In this document: piece by piece, positions 1-8,733 of the stretch
Layout of the letters: each line of letters begins with the position of its first letter
Position numbering within the stretch: position 1 is the stretch's first letter
NCBI GenBank assembly: GCA_937868765.1
Contig: CALMNL010000005.1
Coordinates: forward strand, 62,001 to 126,000
Source: an uncultured Desulfatitalea sp.
GTDB lineage: Bacteria; Desulfobacterota; Desulfobacteria; Desulfobacterales; Desulfosarcinaceae
Direction of reading: 5' to 3'
DNA length: 64,000 bases
Program-made: the position numbers and the translations under genes
Notes under the pieces: generated by a model
Seen by the model: the letters and a program-made list of their open reading frames with translations, nothing else
The model's database searches: none
Told to the model about the DNA's origin: nothing

Positions 1-1
1 C

Positions 2-43
2 GAACTGATGGGCGAGTTGGCGGCATTCAAACGCAAAACCTGA
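2..43 (+). CDS. C-terminal tail of a truncated upstream gene
   Basis: An open frame enters from the left edge and stops at TGA 41-43, giving a 13-residue tail ending in FKRKT. It stops 38 bases before the stress-protein start on the same strand, so it is probably the end of the preceding gene of the same transcript. Too little remains to name it, and it could be chance. Confidence 0.3.
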   Translation, partial: ELMGELAAFKRKT

Positions 44-81
44 TGACCGGTGCCTGCGCAGGCATCGAAAGGAGTAAAAAT

Positions 82-978
82 ATGGAATCAAGGCGCACCT
101 ACAATCCCAAACACATCTTGTGTCCCGTGGATATGAGCCCGCTTTCGGATCTGGCGCTGAAATACGCCGACCTTGGCGCCCATATGTTCGGTGCGAAGTT
201 GACGGTTCTGCATGCCATGCCCACCGATTACCCTCGCTATTTGTCCAAGGATTTGACCCAGCGGCTGCTCAATGAGTTGGCGCATGCCAAGAGCGGCGTC
301 CAGAAGCAGGTGGCGGTTCATGTCCGCGAAGTGCTCGGTGAGGCCGTTGAACAATTGCCTGTTAATTACAAGGTTACGGACATGGTGCCGGCGCAGGCCA
401 TCCTGCAGACAGCGGATCAGGAGAAGGCCGATCTGATCGTCATGGGCACCCATGGTCTGGACGGCCTGAAGCATTGGGTGCTTGGGTCGGTGGCCGAGAA
501 GGTCATGCACCTGTCCAAGGTGCCGATCTTCACCGTACGCCAGAAAATAGACGGCTTTATCCACACGGACCAGCCGGAATCCCGCCCGCAGATAGAGCAC
601 ATTTTGTGCCCGTGCAACCTGAGCGCTTCGGCCGCCGAGGCGCTGCATATCGCCGCTTCTCTGGCCGAGCGGCTGGGGGCGCGCTTGAGCGTCCTGTTCA
701 GCGTTGAAAACGGCGCTTCGGGTGAAGTCGATCGCCTGGACGCATGGGTCCGCGGCACGCTCCAAACCCGATCGGCCGTGGAGCTCATTGTTAAAAAAGG
801 AGATGCAAGCGATCAAATCATCGCCACCGCCCAGGCGCGGCAGACCGATTTGATCGTCATCGGCCTCTGCCATCGCCCCATGGCATCGGGAACGGTGGTC
901 GGCCGCACCAGCGAACGGGTCGCGCGTTACGCACCGGCGCCGGTGCTCGCCGTGCCTTATTTTGTCGAATCCGTTTAA
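82..978 (+). CDS. Tandem-domain universal stress protein (UspA family)
   Basis: 298-residue cytoplasmic protein with two Usp domains (about residues 8-153 and 170-298). Domain 1 carries the ATP-binding signature G-2x-G-9x-G-S (residues about 122-136, 'GTHG...GS'). Domain 2 keeps the fold pattern but its loop is degenerate ('GLCHRP...'), so perhaps only one domain binds nucleotide. I chose ATG 82 over an upstream in-frame ATG at 43 because AAGGAG (about 69-74) sits at normal spacing before it. Usp proteins are nucleotide-binding stress or energy-status proteins; the exact role here is not visible. The next gene on the same strand is a membrane protein about 60 bases downstream. Confidence 0.9.
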   Translation: MESRRTYNPKHILCPVDMSPLSDLALKYADLGAHMFGAKLTVLHAMPTDYPRYLSKDLTQRLLNELAHAKSGVQKQVAVHVREVLGEAVEQLPVNYKVTDMVPAQAILQTADQEKADLIVMGTHGLDGLKHWVLGSVAEKVMHLSKVPIFTVRQKIDGFIHTDQPESRPQIEHILCPCNLSASAAEALHIAASLAERLGARLSVLFSVENGASGEVDRLDAWVRGTLQTRSAVELIVKKGDASDQIIATAQARQTDLIVIGLCHRPMASGTVVGRTSERVARYAPAPVLAVPYFVESV

Positions 979-1040
979 CAGGACAGGGGCTCCGGTCGAA
1001 ACCGCAGGGGGTGTCGCCCCGAGCCGCGAAAAGACGCGCC

Positions 1041-1718
1041 ATGAATTGGAAATGGGGAACCGATTTGCTGCCGGTGTTCAGCAGCGGCCTGCTGGAATCA
1101 CTGTTCGCCGCGGCCACCTTCATGCTGCTGATTGTCTACCATTGGATTCTGATCCGCCGGGTGCGGCGCCGTCCGCTGAGCACGGCGGTGGGCATCACCA
1201 ACCACGTGCGCGTCCAGTGGGTGCGCAGTGTAATGGACAGCAAATGCGAACTGCTGGCCGTGCAAACTTTGCGCAACGGTCTGATGGCGGCCAACTTTCT
1301 GGCCTCGACGGCCATATTGATCAGCCTGGGCCTGCTGAGCGTGGCTTTCAAGCCCGGCCTGTTCCAGGAGATCTCCCATGCCTTGAACCTGGCCGGCGCA
1401 CGCAGCGAAATTCTGTGGATGTTCAAGCTCATGCTGCTGGTGGTGCTCTTCTTCTTCGCCTTCTTCAATTTCACGCTCACCATCCGTTATTACAACCACG
1501 CAGGTTTCATGATCAACATCCTGGAAGCCCACGATCCCACGGTGACCCCCGAAGGGGTGGCCGAAGTGCTCAATCAAGGGGCGCTGCACTACACCCTGGG
1601 CATGCGCGGCTTCTACCTGGCCGTGCCCGTGGGGTTGTGGCTCTTCGGCCCGGTGTGGATGCTGGCCGGCGCCATCGTCTTGGTATGGGTCTTGAACAAG
1701 CTGGACCGCACGGCCTGA
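1041..1718 (+). CDS. DUF599 family membrane protein
   Basis: 225-residue integral membrane protein with about four hydrophobic segments: N-terminal (about residues 10-32), about 80-105, about 130-155 and a C-terminal pair near 190-220. The segment 'VQTLRNGLMAANFLAST' fits the conserved core of the DUF599 family, whose function is unknown. The start is uncertain: ATG 1041 gives a natural N-terminus (MNWKWG), but a GTG at 1011 preceded by a G-rich stretch is in frame. It follows the stress protein on the same strand and may be cotranscribed. Confidence 0.75.
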   Translation: MNWKWGTDLLPVFSSGLLESLFAAATFMLLIVYHWILIRRVRRRPLSTAVGITNHVRVQWVRSVMDSKCELLAVQTLRNGLMAANFLASTAILISLGLLSVAFKPGLFQEISHALNLAGARSEILWMFKLMLLVVLFFFAFFNFTLTIRYYNHAGFMINILEAHDPTVTPEGVAEVLNQGALHYTLGMRGFYLAVPVGLWLFGPVWMLAGAIVLVWVLNKLDRTA

Positions 1719-1754
1719 CATGCTTCGACGCAGGCTGCCATGCCGCCTCATCCC

Positions 1755-2582
1755 TCAGTGCGCCCGCGCCTTTTCGTAATATGCAAGGGCTTCGGGCAAA
1801 TGCTGCTGGATCTCCTTGATGCGGGTTGTCGGCGCCGGGTGGGTGGAAAGCAACTCCGGCGGGCGGGCGCCCTTTTCGCCGCTGTTCATCCGTTCCCAGA
1901 AGGGCACGGCCTCCCTGGGATCGTAACCGGCCATGGCCATCAACACGAGGCCGATGCGGTCGGCTTCGCTCTCCTGGATCCGGCTGAAAGGCAGGAGCAC
2001 CCCGACGTTGGCGCCCACTCCGAAGGCCCCCATGAAGAGCTGCTGGGTGGCGGCCGGCTCCTGGGAGACGGCCACGGCCAGGGCCATGCCGCCCAACTGG
2101 GCCAGCAATCCCTCGCTCATGCGCTCGTTGCCGTGATCGGCCAGGGCATGCGCCACTTCATGGCCCAGCACCACGGCCAGACCGGTTTCGTTCTGGGTAT
2201 ACTTCAAGATGCCGGTATAGACGGCCGCCTTGCCGCCGGGCAGGACCCAGGCGTTGGCCGTCTTGTCGTCCCGGATCAGGTTGAACTCCCACTTGAACGA
2301 GTCGGCCCGCTGGGGGTCTCCCGATTCACGCAAAAAGGACTCGGCGGCATGGGCGATGCGCATTCCTACCCTGCGCACCATGGCGGTGGCGGCTTCGTCT
2401 TCGGAGAGTTCGGCCTTTTTCAACGTCTCGTCGTATTGCTGCACGGCATAGGTCGCCAGCTGGCTGTCGGGCACCAGGCGCAGGGTCTTGCGTCCCGTGA
2501 TGGGCACCGTGGCGCAGGCCCACAGGGTCAGCAGCGCTGCGGCCGCAGCCCAAAAAAAGCGGATGGCTGCATTTTTTTTCAT
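1755..2582 (-). CDS. M48 family zinc metalloprotease, lipoprotein
   Basis: 275-residue protein with a lipoprotein signal (basic start, hydrophobic run, Cys at about residue 23). It is therefore probably anchored in a membrane and faces the periplasm. The zinc-protease motif HEVAH is at about 141-145 and the third ligand Glu lies in 'ESEADRIG' at about 204-211, as in the M48C group (E. coli LoiP/YcaL-like quality-control proteases). ATG 2582 is chosen over an upstream in-frame start because AGGAA lies 8 bases ahead and the lipobox then falls at the normal place. It is divergent from ilvD. Confidence 0.88.
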   Translation of the reverse strand: MKKNAAIRFFWAAAAALLTLWACATVPITGRKTLRLVPDSQLATYAVQQYDETLKKAELSEDEAATAMVRRVGMRIAHAAESFLRESGDPQRADSFKWEFNLIRDDKTANAWVLPGGKAAVYTGILKYTQNETGLAVVLGHEVAHALADHGNERMSEGLLAQLGGMALAVAVSQEPAATQQLFMGAFGVGANVGVLLPFSRIQESEADRIGLVLMAMAGYDPREAVPFWERMNSGEKGARPPELLSTHPAPTTRIKEIQQHLPEALAYYEKARAH

Positions 2583-2738
2583 GGGCGTTCCTTTCCTGCC
2601 ATGGGGGTGCCGGCGATCATGCCGCAGGCGGGACATGGGGCAACGGCGATGCGGGTTCCCCTTGGTCGCAGACCTTTACAATAAACACCCAGGTCTTAGA
2701 AATAAAGGTGCACCTAATTGGCAAAGGAGCAAGCCGAT

Positions 2739-4418
2739 ATGCACAAGCCACTCAATCGATATAGTCGCCGCATCACCGCGCCCAGGTCCCAGGGCGCCTC
2801 CCAGGCCATGCTTTACGCCGTGGGGCTCACCGAGGCCGACATGGACAAGCCCCAGGTGGGCATCAGCAGCGTCTGGTACGAAGGCAATCCGTGCAACATG
2901 CACCTCAACGACCTGGCCGCGGCGGTCAAGGAGGGGGTGGCGGCCGCAGGCCTGGTGGGCCTGCGCTTCAACACCATCGGCGTGAGCGACGGTATCTCCA
3001 TGGGCACCGAGGGCATGAGCTATTCGCTGCAATCCCGGGATCTCATCGCCGACTCCATCGAAACGGTCATGCGCGCCCAGTGGTACGACGCCAACATCAG
3101 CCTGCCCGGCTGTGACAAGAACATGCCCGGTTGCCTGATGGCCATGGGGCGGGTCAACCGGCCCAGCCTGATGATTTACGGCGGCACCATCCGGGCCGGT
3201 CATTTCGACGGTCAGAAGCTGGACGTGGTGTCGGCCTTCCAGAGCTATGGCGAATACCTGGCCGGCCGGATCGACGAAGGGCGGCGCCGGGCCATCGTGC
3301 GCCACAGCTGCCCCGGGGCCGGCGCCTGCGGCGGCATGTATACGGCCAACACCATGGCCTCGGCCATCGAGGCCCTGGGCATGAGCCTGCCTTACAGCGC
3401 CACCAGCCCGGCCGAATCGCCGGAAAAACTGGCCGAGTGCCGCCAGGCCGGGACCGTCATCCGGCGGCTTTTGGAGATGGATCTCAAGCCCCGGGACATC
3501 ATGACCCGCGAAGCCTTCGAGAACGCCCTGGTGGTGGTCACCGTCCTGGGCGGATCGACCAACGCCGTGCTGCATCTCATCGCCATGGCCCGGGCCGTGG
3601 GGGTACCGCTGACCCTGGCCGATTTCCAGCGGACGAGCGACCGGGTGCCGCTGCTGGCCGACATGAAGCCCAGCGGGGTGCATGTCCAGGAGGACCTGCA
3701 CCAGGTGGGCGGTCTGCCGGCGCTGATGAAGTATTTGCTGCAAAACGGGCTGCTGCAGGGGGATTGCATCACGGTGACCGGCCGCACCCTGGCCGAGAAC
3801 CTGGCCGATGTGCCATCGCTTTCCCAGGGCCAGACCATCATTCGGCCCCTGGCCGACCCTGTCCACAAGTGCGGTCACCTCCGCATCCTGCGGGGCAACC
3901 TGGCCCCGGACGGCGCCGTGGCCAAGATCACCGGCAAGGAGGGGCTGCGCTTCAGCGGCCCGGCCCGGGTGTTCGACAGCGAAGAAGAGATGCTGGCGTC
4001 CCTGGAAGAAAAACGCATCCGCAAAGGAGAGGTGATCATCATCCGCTACGAGGGCCCCAAGGGCGGTCCGGGCATGCCCGAAATGTTGACCCCCACCTCG
4101 GCCATCATGGGCGCGGGCCTGGGCGCGGAGGTGGCTCTGCTCACCGACGGCCGCTTCTCCGGCGGTTCCCACGGCTTCATCGTGGGCCACATCACCCCCG
4201 AGGCCCAGCAGGGCGGCCCCATCGCCCTGGTGCAGGACGGCGATCCCATCACCATCGATGCCGTGGAAAACCGCCTGAGCCTGGAAGTCGGCGTCGAGGA
4301 GCTGGCCGAACGCCGCCGGGAATGGAGCCCGCCGCCCTACAAGGCCACGGGCGGCACCCTTTACAAATACATCAAGAACGTCAAATCGGCTTCGGAAGGG
4401 TGCGTGACCGACGAGTAG
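2739..4418 (+). CDS. ilvD: Dihydroxy-acid dehydratase
   Basis: 559-residue iron-sulfur dehydratase of valine, leucine and isoleucine synthesis. It converts 2,3-dihydroxy-3-methylbutanoate (or -pentanoate) to the 2-keto acid. Cluster ligand cysteines are visible at about residue 52 ('NPCNMH'), 125 ('GCDKNMPG') and 197 ('[12 protein letters not shown]'). The length matches the family. ATG 2739 has AAAGGAG (2723-2729) at ideal spacing; a TTG at 2718 is in frame but lies before that site. Its partners leuCD and ilvBN are in the same window near 43-48 kb but in separate transcription units. A TACAAT at 2677-2682 could be a -10 box, but no good -35 accompanies it. Confidence 0.97.
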   Translation: MHKPLNRYSRRITAPRSQGASQAMLYAVGLTEADMDKPQVGISSVWYEGNPCNMHLNDLAAAVKEGVAAAGLVGLRFNTIGVSDGISMGTEGMSYSLQSRDLIADSIETVMRAQWYDANISLPGCDKNMPGCLMAMGRVNRPSLMIYGGTIRAGHFDGQKLDVVSAFQSYGEYLAGRIDEGRRRAIVRHSCPGAGACGGMYTANTMASAIEALGMSLPYSATSPAESPEKLAECRQAGTVIRRLLEMDLKPRDIMTREAFENALVVVTVLGGSTNAVLHLIAMARAVGVPLTLADFQRTSDRVPLLADMKPSGVHVQEDLHQVGGLPALMKYLLQNGLLQGDCITVTGRTLAENLADVPSLSQGQTIIRPLADPVHKCGHLRILRGNLAPDGAVAKITGKEGLRFSGPARVFDSEEEMLASLEEKRIRKGEVIIIRYEGPKGGPGMPEMLTPTSAIMGAGLGAEVALLTDGRFSGGSHGFIVGHITPEAQQGGPIALVQDGDPITIDAVENRLSLEVGVEELAERRREWSPPPYKATGGTLYKYIKNVKSASEGCVTDE

Positions 4419-4471
4419 GGGCGAATGGGGAATTGCTTGCAGTTTCAGGTGAAACCGCTAAAGTGGGGCCC

Positions 4472-5416
4472 ATGGATCTCATCGTCAAAATGAAATTCGG
4501 GGCCCACCTGTACGGCACGGCCACCGAAAGCTCCGACCTGGACTACAAGGGGGTCTTCCTGCCCGCGCGCGAAGAGATCCTGCTGGGTCGCATCCCCAAG
4601 TGCCGGGCCTTCACCACCGGCGACAGCATCACCAAGAACAAAGCCGCCGACGTGGACGAAGAGATCTACTCCCTGCACTACTTCATCCAGCTGGCCTGCG
4701 CAGGCCAGACCGTGGCCCTGGACATGCTGCACGCCCCGGAATGGGCCTGGGTCGCGGAGAGCGACATCTGGCGCGAGATCGTGGCCCAGCGTCACCGCTT
4801 CTATTCCAAGAGCCTGAAAGCGTTTGTGGCCTATGCCCAGCGCCAGGCGGCCAAGTACGGTCTCAGAGGCTCGCGCCTCGCTGCCGCCGCCCAGGTGCTG
4901 GCCCTGCTCAAGCGGTACTCCGCCGGCACGCGGCTGCGCCAGGTGTGGGATGAATTGCCGCGGGCGGCGCATTGCTTCGAGATGGAAGCTTCGCCGACCG
5001 GGCTGCGTCAATACCAGGTGTGCGGCAAGGCGTTCCAGGAGACGGTGGCCGTGGGCCATGTGATTCCGGTCCTGGAAAAGTTCGCCAACGACTACGGCCA
5101 GCGCGCCCGACTGGCCGCTGAAAACCGGAACATCGACTGGAAGGCCGTTTCCCACGCCCTGCGGGCCGCCATCCAGGTTCGGGAGATCCTGACCTTCCAC
5201 ACCATCCGCTATCCCCTGGCCGATGCCCCTTTCCTGATGGCGGTCAAGGCCGGCCGGCGCGACTACGCCACCCAGGTGGCCCCGGCCCTGGAGCAGCTCA
5301 TGGAACAAGTGGTGGAGCTCCTCGACCGCAGCGATCTGCCGGAACATCCGGATAACGCCTACTGGGAGCGCTTTATCTGCAAGACCCTGGAAAAGCATCG
5401 CTTCGGTAGCCATTGA
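4472..5416 (+). CDS. YcgL-type predicted nucleotidyltransferase (COG3541)
   Basis: 314-residue protein starting MDLIVKMKFGAHLYGT. The pattern 'GAHLYGT...SSDLDYKG' is the G-S-(x)-D-x-D nucleotidyltransferase core of the polymerase-beta superfamily in the form seen in COG3541. The biochemical role of this family is not established. The start lies close behind ilvD, about 50 bases after its stop, with a weak GTGGGG ribosome site; a GTG at 4463 is an alternative. A DUF488 gene follows only 22 bases downstream, so the two look cotranscribed. Confidence 0.8.
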   Translation: MDLIVKMKFGAHLYGTATESSDLDYKGVFLPAREEILLGRIPKCRAFTTGDSITKNKAADVDEEIYSLHYFIQLACAGQTVALDMLHAPEWAWVAESDIWREIVAQRHRFYSKSLKAFVAYAQRQAAKYGLRGSRLAAAAQVLALLKRYSAGTRLRQVWDELPRAAHCFEMEASPTGLRQYQVCGKAFQETVAVGHVIPVLEKFANDYGQRARLAAENRNIDWKAVSHALRAAIQVREILTFHTIRYPLADAPFLMAVKAGRRDYATQVAPALEQLMEQVVELLDRSDLPEHPDNAYWERFICKTLEKHRFGSH

Positions 5417-5438
5417 ACCATCCGCCCAGGAGGAGAAG

Positions 5439-5825
5439 ATGCCCATTTTGGTGGTGCGGCTGGGAACGCCGCGACAAGAAGGCGAGGGGCTGCGCATCGG
5501 CACGGTGCGCCGGCCGCCCCGGGGCGTGCCCAAAGCCGATCTTGCGGTGCGCAACTTCTACGACCTCTGGCTGCCCGAGCTGGCGCCCAGCGAGGCCTTG
5601 CTCAAGCTCGGGCTCACCGCCGAAGACGAGAAGGGCTGGAAGCGTTTCGAGCAGCGCTATCGCGCCGAGATGCGCCGGCCGGAAAAGCTGCGCCTGCTGG
5701 ATCTGCTGGCGGCCCTTTCCCGGCAGACGAACTTTTCGGTGGGCTGCTACTGCGCCGACGAGAACCGCTGCCATCGGTCGATCCTGCGCCAACTGCTGGC
5801 GGATCACGGCGCCCAGCTGGATTGA
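5439..5825 (+). CDS. DUF488 family protein
   Basis: 128-residue cytoplasmic protein. The C-terminal 'CYCADENRCHRSIL' (about residues 102-115) is the conserved Cys/His signature of DUF488, and the N-terminal half has the 'NFYDLWLPELAPS' block. The family has no firmly assigned reaction. The start has a strong AGGAGGAG site. It is the last gene of the ilvD-nucleotidyltransferase run and converges on the porin gene, with a hairpin between them. Confidence 0.82.
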   Translation: MPILVVRLGTPRQEGEGLRIGTVRRPPRGVPKADLAVRNFYDLWLPELAPSEALLKLGLTAEDEKGWKRFEQRYRAEMRRPEKLRLLDLLAALSRQTNFSVGCYCADENRCHRSILRQLLADHGAQLD

Positions 5826-5970
5826 ACCCTGCTTGCTTACCCTTCACTGGGGGCAGATCATTTCCGGTGATTGGGATGCGGTCAAATGTGGGTGAAAATC
5901 TACTTCGAGAAAGCGGCCCGGGGATGCTTTTTCGTCAAGGGCTGCGCCGGTACCTCATCTAGCTTGCATC

Positions 5971-5996
5971 GGGGCAGCCGGTCGAACGGCCGCCCC
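5971..5996. terminator. Hairpin between convergent genes
   Basis: GGGGCAGCCG (5971-5980) pairs with CGGCCGCCCC (5987-5996) with one mismatch around a GTCGAA loop. It sits between the ends of the DUF488 gene and the FadL-type porin gene. No T-run follows on either strand, so it is a stem-only candidate. The rest of 5826-6003 shows no convincing gene; a short ATG frame at 5886 runs into the porin gene and was not recognised. Confidence 0.45.
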
Positions 5997-6003
5997 GCCG
6001 ACT

Positions 6004-7332
6004 CTAAAAGGTGTACGCAAGGTTCAGGCTGATCACATCCACGCTGGCGTCCCACTGGCCGACCAGGGCACCCCGCGACAAATCTTCGCCCACGGCCTGC
6101 TTGTCGACCTTGGGGTCATCGACGAAGATGTGCAGGTAAGCGAAGTTAATTCCGACCCGGTCGCTCAATTTGTAGCCGCCGCCCAAGGCCACCCAGTAGC
6201 GGTCTTCGTCGGGAATGCGGGGCGTGCGGTGCGCCGCATCGGGAATGGGGGTCATGTCGTAAGCCACGCCGAAACGGCCAGTGACGCGCCCGGTGAACTG
6301 GTAGACCAATCCCAGGTCGAAACGCCAGGTGTCGTCCCACGCCAGGGTCATCACCGTATCCGGTTGCCGGGAGTCATACTGGACGCGCAACTCGTTGAAC
6401 CGACTCCAGTTGGTCCATGTGGCGCCGGCCAGCAGGGCCAGTTTGGCATTGAAGGCATGATAGATGCCCAAGGAGACCGTCTCCGGCAGATCCACTTCGG
6501 AGGAGGCGTCGGCGTTCACGTAATCGCCGGCGGTGGCGATGGCCCGGGCGGTGGCGTCATCATAGGTGTAATCGATATCGCCCTTGAGCTTATGATGGAT
6601 TTTGGAGCGGAAGGCCAGGCCGATGCGGGAGCTTTCGGTCGGCTCGAAAAGGACGCCCAGGTTGAACCCGTAGCCCCAGCCGTCCCCGGTCATCTCGCCG
6701 AATCCGTCGTGCTGCTGGGACTGGCCGATGGCCAGGCCGAAATCGGCCTTGTTGCTCAGGGTGGCTTCCGCATATTGAAAACTCACGCCGCCGCCGATGG
6801 ACCATTGCCGGCTGATCCGGAAGGCCGCGCTGGGATTGATGTTGATGGTCTGCAGGTCCGATTCCACGGCATAGTAGCGGCCGACCCAATTTCTGTCATA
6901 CTCGCTCTTGAGCCCGAACGGCGTGAACACGCCGATGCCCATCTTGAAATTTTCCGACAGGCTGTGGGCGTAATACAGGTTGGGGACCAGGGCGTTCACG
7001 CCCGCATCGCCGCCCTCGTTGTCGTGGACGTTCAAAGACTGGCCGAGGACATTGGTGGAGCCCCGGTCTTCAAACTTGGCCGAAGGCATGATGAAATGCG
7101 CGCCGACCTCGAGCCGATGCCCCGAAAGCCGGGCCAACCCCGCCGGATTGTAAAAAAGGGTGCTCGCATCTTCGGCCATGGCGGCCGAGCCGGCATAAGC
7201 GGTGCCCAGCCCGCGCACGCTCTGCTCGACGATGGCGAACCCGGATGCCTGGGCCCCCTGCGCCCCGCAAAACATACCGCAAGAATAGACCAGCGCCAGC
7301 ATCCATCCCCTCAGACCGCTGCCTCTGTTCAT
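6004..7332 (-). CDS. FadL/TodX-family outer-membrane porin for hydrophobic substrates
   Basis: 442 residues with a signal peptide (cleavage near 'AQASG', about residue 30). The family N-terminus follows: 'SGFAIVEQSVRGLGTAYAGSAA' runs into 'NPAGLARL', which forms the hatch and first strands. The C-terminus ends in the aromatic residue typical of beta-barrels ('LAYTF'). FadL-type channels carry long-chain fatty acids or hydrophobic aromatics across the outer membrane. It is the last gene of the leftward acyl-CoA catabolism cluster, 105 bases after the enoyl-CoA hydratase gene, and is the obvious uptake route for the pathway's substrate. It may have its own promoter in the gap. Confidence 0.92.
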   Translation of the reverse strand: MNRGSGLRGWMLALVYSCGMFCGAQGAQASGFAIVEQSVRGLGTAYAGSAAMAEDASTLFYNPAGLARLSGHRLEVGAHFIMPSAKFEDRGSTNVLGQSLNVHDNEGGDAGVNALVPNLYYAHSLSENFKMGIGVFTPFGLKSEYDRNWVGRYYAVESDLQTININPSAAFRISRQWSIGGGVSFQYAEATLSNKADFGLAIGQSQQHDGFGEMTGDGWGYGFNLGVLFEPTESSRIGLAFRSKIHHKLKGDIDYTYDDATARAIATAGDYVNADASSEVDLPETVSLGIYHAFNAKLALLAGATWTNWSRFNELRVQYDSRQPDTVMTLAWDDTWRFDLGLVYQFTGRVTGRFGVAYDMTPIPDAAHRTPRIPDEDRYWVALGGGYKLSDRVGINFAYLHIFVDDPKVDKQAVGEDLSRGALVGQWDASVDVISLNLAYTF

Positions 7333-7437
7333 AGATTTCTCCCTTTGCGTGCCGGTTGTCTGTTGCGGAGCCGCAAGCGGGGCTCCAGTTCAAATGCCAC
7401 AAAAATTCGGCGGTCGGGACCCGGGCGTGGAGAAAGG

Positions 7438-8241
7438 CTATTTGCCCTGGAAGCGCGGCGCCCGTTTTTCCTTGAAGGCCCGCGGCCCCTCTTTGGCGTC
7501 TTCGCTCAAAAATACGGGGATGCCGATTTCCAGCTCCTTGGCCAGGCCCTCCTTGAGCGGCAGGCCGATCCCCTCCAGGGCCGACTGCTTGATGGCCCTG
7601 ACCGCCAGGGGACCGTTTCTGGCGATGATCGTCGCCACGCGCTCGGCTTCGGCCATGACCTGGTCGGGGGCCGCGATCTTGTTGATGAAGCCCAGGCGAA
7701 GCGCCTCTTCGGCGTCGATGAGCTCGCCGGTGAGCAGCATCTCCATGGCCCGGGCATAGGGCATCTGGCGCGGCAGTTTGACCGTGCTGCCCATCAGGGG
7801 CACGATGGACCACTTGACTTCCTGGAGCCCGAACCTGGCGCCTGCCGCGGCGATGCGGATGTCGGTGCCGTAGAGGATCTCGAATCCGCCGGCGATGGCG
7901 TGGCCGTTGATCGCCGCCACCACCGGCTTGTACAGCTTGAAATTGCGCAGAAAGGCCTTCTGGGCCATGAAGGGATCTTTCTGGACCTGGTGGTCCGCCT
8001 CGGTTTCCGGCTGGCGCGCACCGGTCATCAGGGGGATCAGGCGCTTGAGATCCGCGCCCGATGAAAAGACTTCACGGCCGGCGCCGGTGAGTATGGCGCA
8101 GCGCAGGGTGTCGTCGTTCTTGTAGTCGGTCCAGGCGGCCACGATTTCCACCACCGTTTCCGGGTCGAAGGCGTTCTGGGCCTCGGGCCGGTTCAGGGTA
8201 AGGTAGGCGATGCCGTTTTTCTTCTCGTAGAGCAGTGCCAT
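7438..8241 (-). CDS. Enoyl-CoA hydratase/isomerase (crotonase family)
   Basis: 267-residue crotonase. The oxyanion-hole segments 'FSSGADLKRL' and 'HAIAGGFEI' are present. Both acidic residues used by classical enoyl-CoA hydratases are conserved: Glu in 'GGFEIL' and Glu in 'FGLQEVKW'. Hydration of a 2-enoyl-CoA is therefore plausible. The C-terminal 'EGPRAFKEKRAPRFQGK' is typical of the superfamily. GGAAGGGA precedes the ATG. It lies 18 bases after the stand-alone DUF35 gene and would be the hydratase of module 1, in the place taken by the fused MaoC domain in module 2. Confidence 0.93.
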   Translation of the reverse strand: MALLYEKKNGIAYLTLNRPEAQNAFDPETVVEIVAAWTDYKNDDTLRCAILTGAGREVFSSGADLKRLIPLMTGARQPETEADHQVQKDPFMAQKAFLRNFKLYKPVVAAINGHAIAGGFEILYGTDIRIAAAGARFGLQEVKWSIVPLMGSTVKLPRQMPYARAMEMLLTGELIDAEEALRLGFINKIAAPDQVMAEAERVATIIARNGPLAVRAIKQSALEGIGLPLKEGLAKELEIGIPVFLSEDAKEGPRAFKEKRAPRFQGK

Positions 8242-8259
8242 GGCGAAAATCCCTTCCGT

Positions 8260-8721
8260 TCATAGGGGTTGGAAATGATCGATGCCCAGAATCGTGTTCT
8301 CGGGTTGCGCGGCGAAGACGGCACGGACCCGCAGGCCTTCGGCCACCCGGTCGACCACGACGCCGGCGACGAGGTGGAGCAGGGGCGTGTCGGCCCCGTC
8401 CAGGCGGATCAGGCCCAGCACGAAGGGCGGTCTGCGGGGAAGGTGCCGGTCCGCGTAGCGGACGACGGTGAAATTCTCCAGGGTGCCGGTGTCGCCCAAC
8501 TCGACCCATTGGTCGCGGATGTCTTCGAGGCACCGCTCGCAGGTCTGGCGGGGGGGCACGAAGACCTTGCCGCAGGTATGGCACTTGATGCCCATAATCT
8601 TGCGCCGGTCGCGGAGAGTGGTGAGGAATATGCTTCCGACGCTGCCGGCGAAATAAGTATAAGGCAGGGCGAGCTTGCCCTGGATCGTGTAGCAATCGGA
8701 CAGGTCAAAATTGGGATGCAT
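8260..8721 (-). CDS. Zn-ribbon OB-fold protein (DUF35), DUF35a of module 1
   Basis: 153 residues. A zinc ribbon with two C-x2-C pairs ('CHTC' and 'CERC', about residues 47-65) is followed by an OB-fold ('GTLENFTVVRY...PPFVLGLIRLDGADTPLLH'). DUF35 proteins are non-catalytic partners that bind thiolase-superfamily enzymes and help hold CoA substrates. It matches, block by block, the N-terminal half of the DUF35-MaoC fusion encoded at 15187-16080 ('GKLALPY.YFAG', 'DGADTPL.H'). It starts 12 bases after the SCP2-DUF35 gene, with AAGGAG in the gap. Confidence 0.9.
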   Translation of the reverse strand: MHPNFDLSDCYTIQGKLALPYTYFAGSVGSIFLTTLRDRRKIMGIKCHTCGKVFVPPRQTCERCLEDIRDQWVELGDTGTLENFTVVRYADRHLPRRPPFVLGLIRLDGADTPLLHLVAGVVVDRVAEGLRVRAVFAAQPENTILGIDHFQPL

Positions 8722-8733
8722 GGCGTGATCTCC

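Noticed and set aside
3131-5416. A 761-residue open frame appearing to fuse a long protein to the nucleotidyltransferase
   Set aside because: The first two thirds are a wrong-frame reading of ilvD. The real gene begins at 4472.
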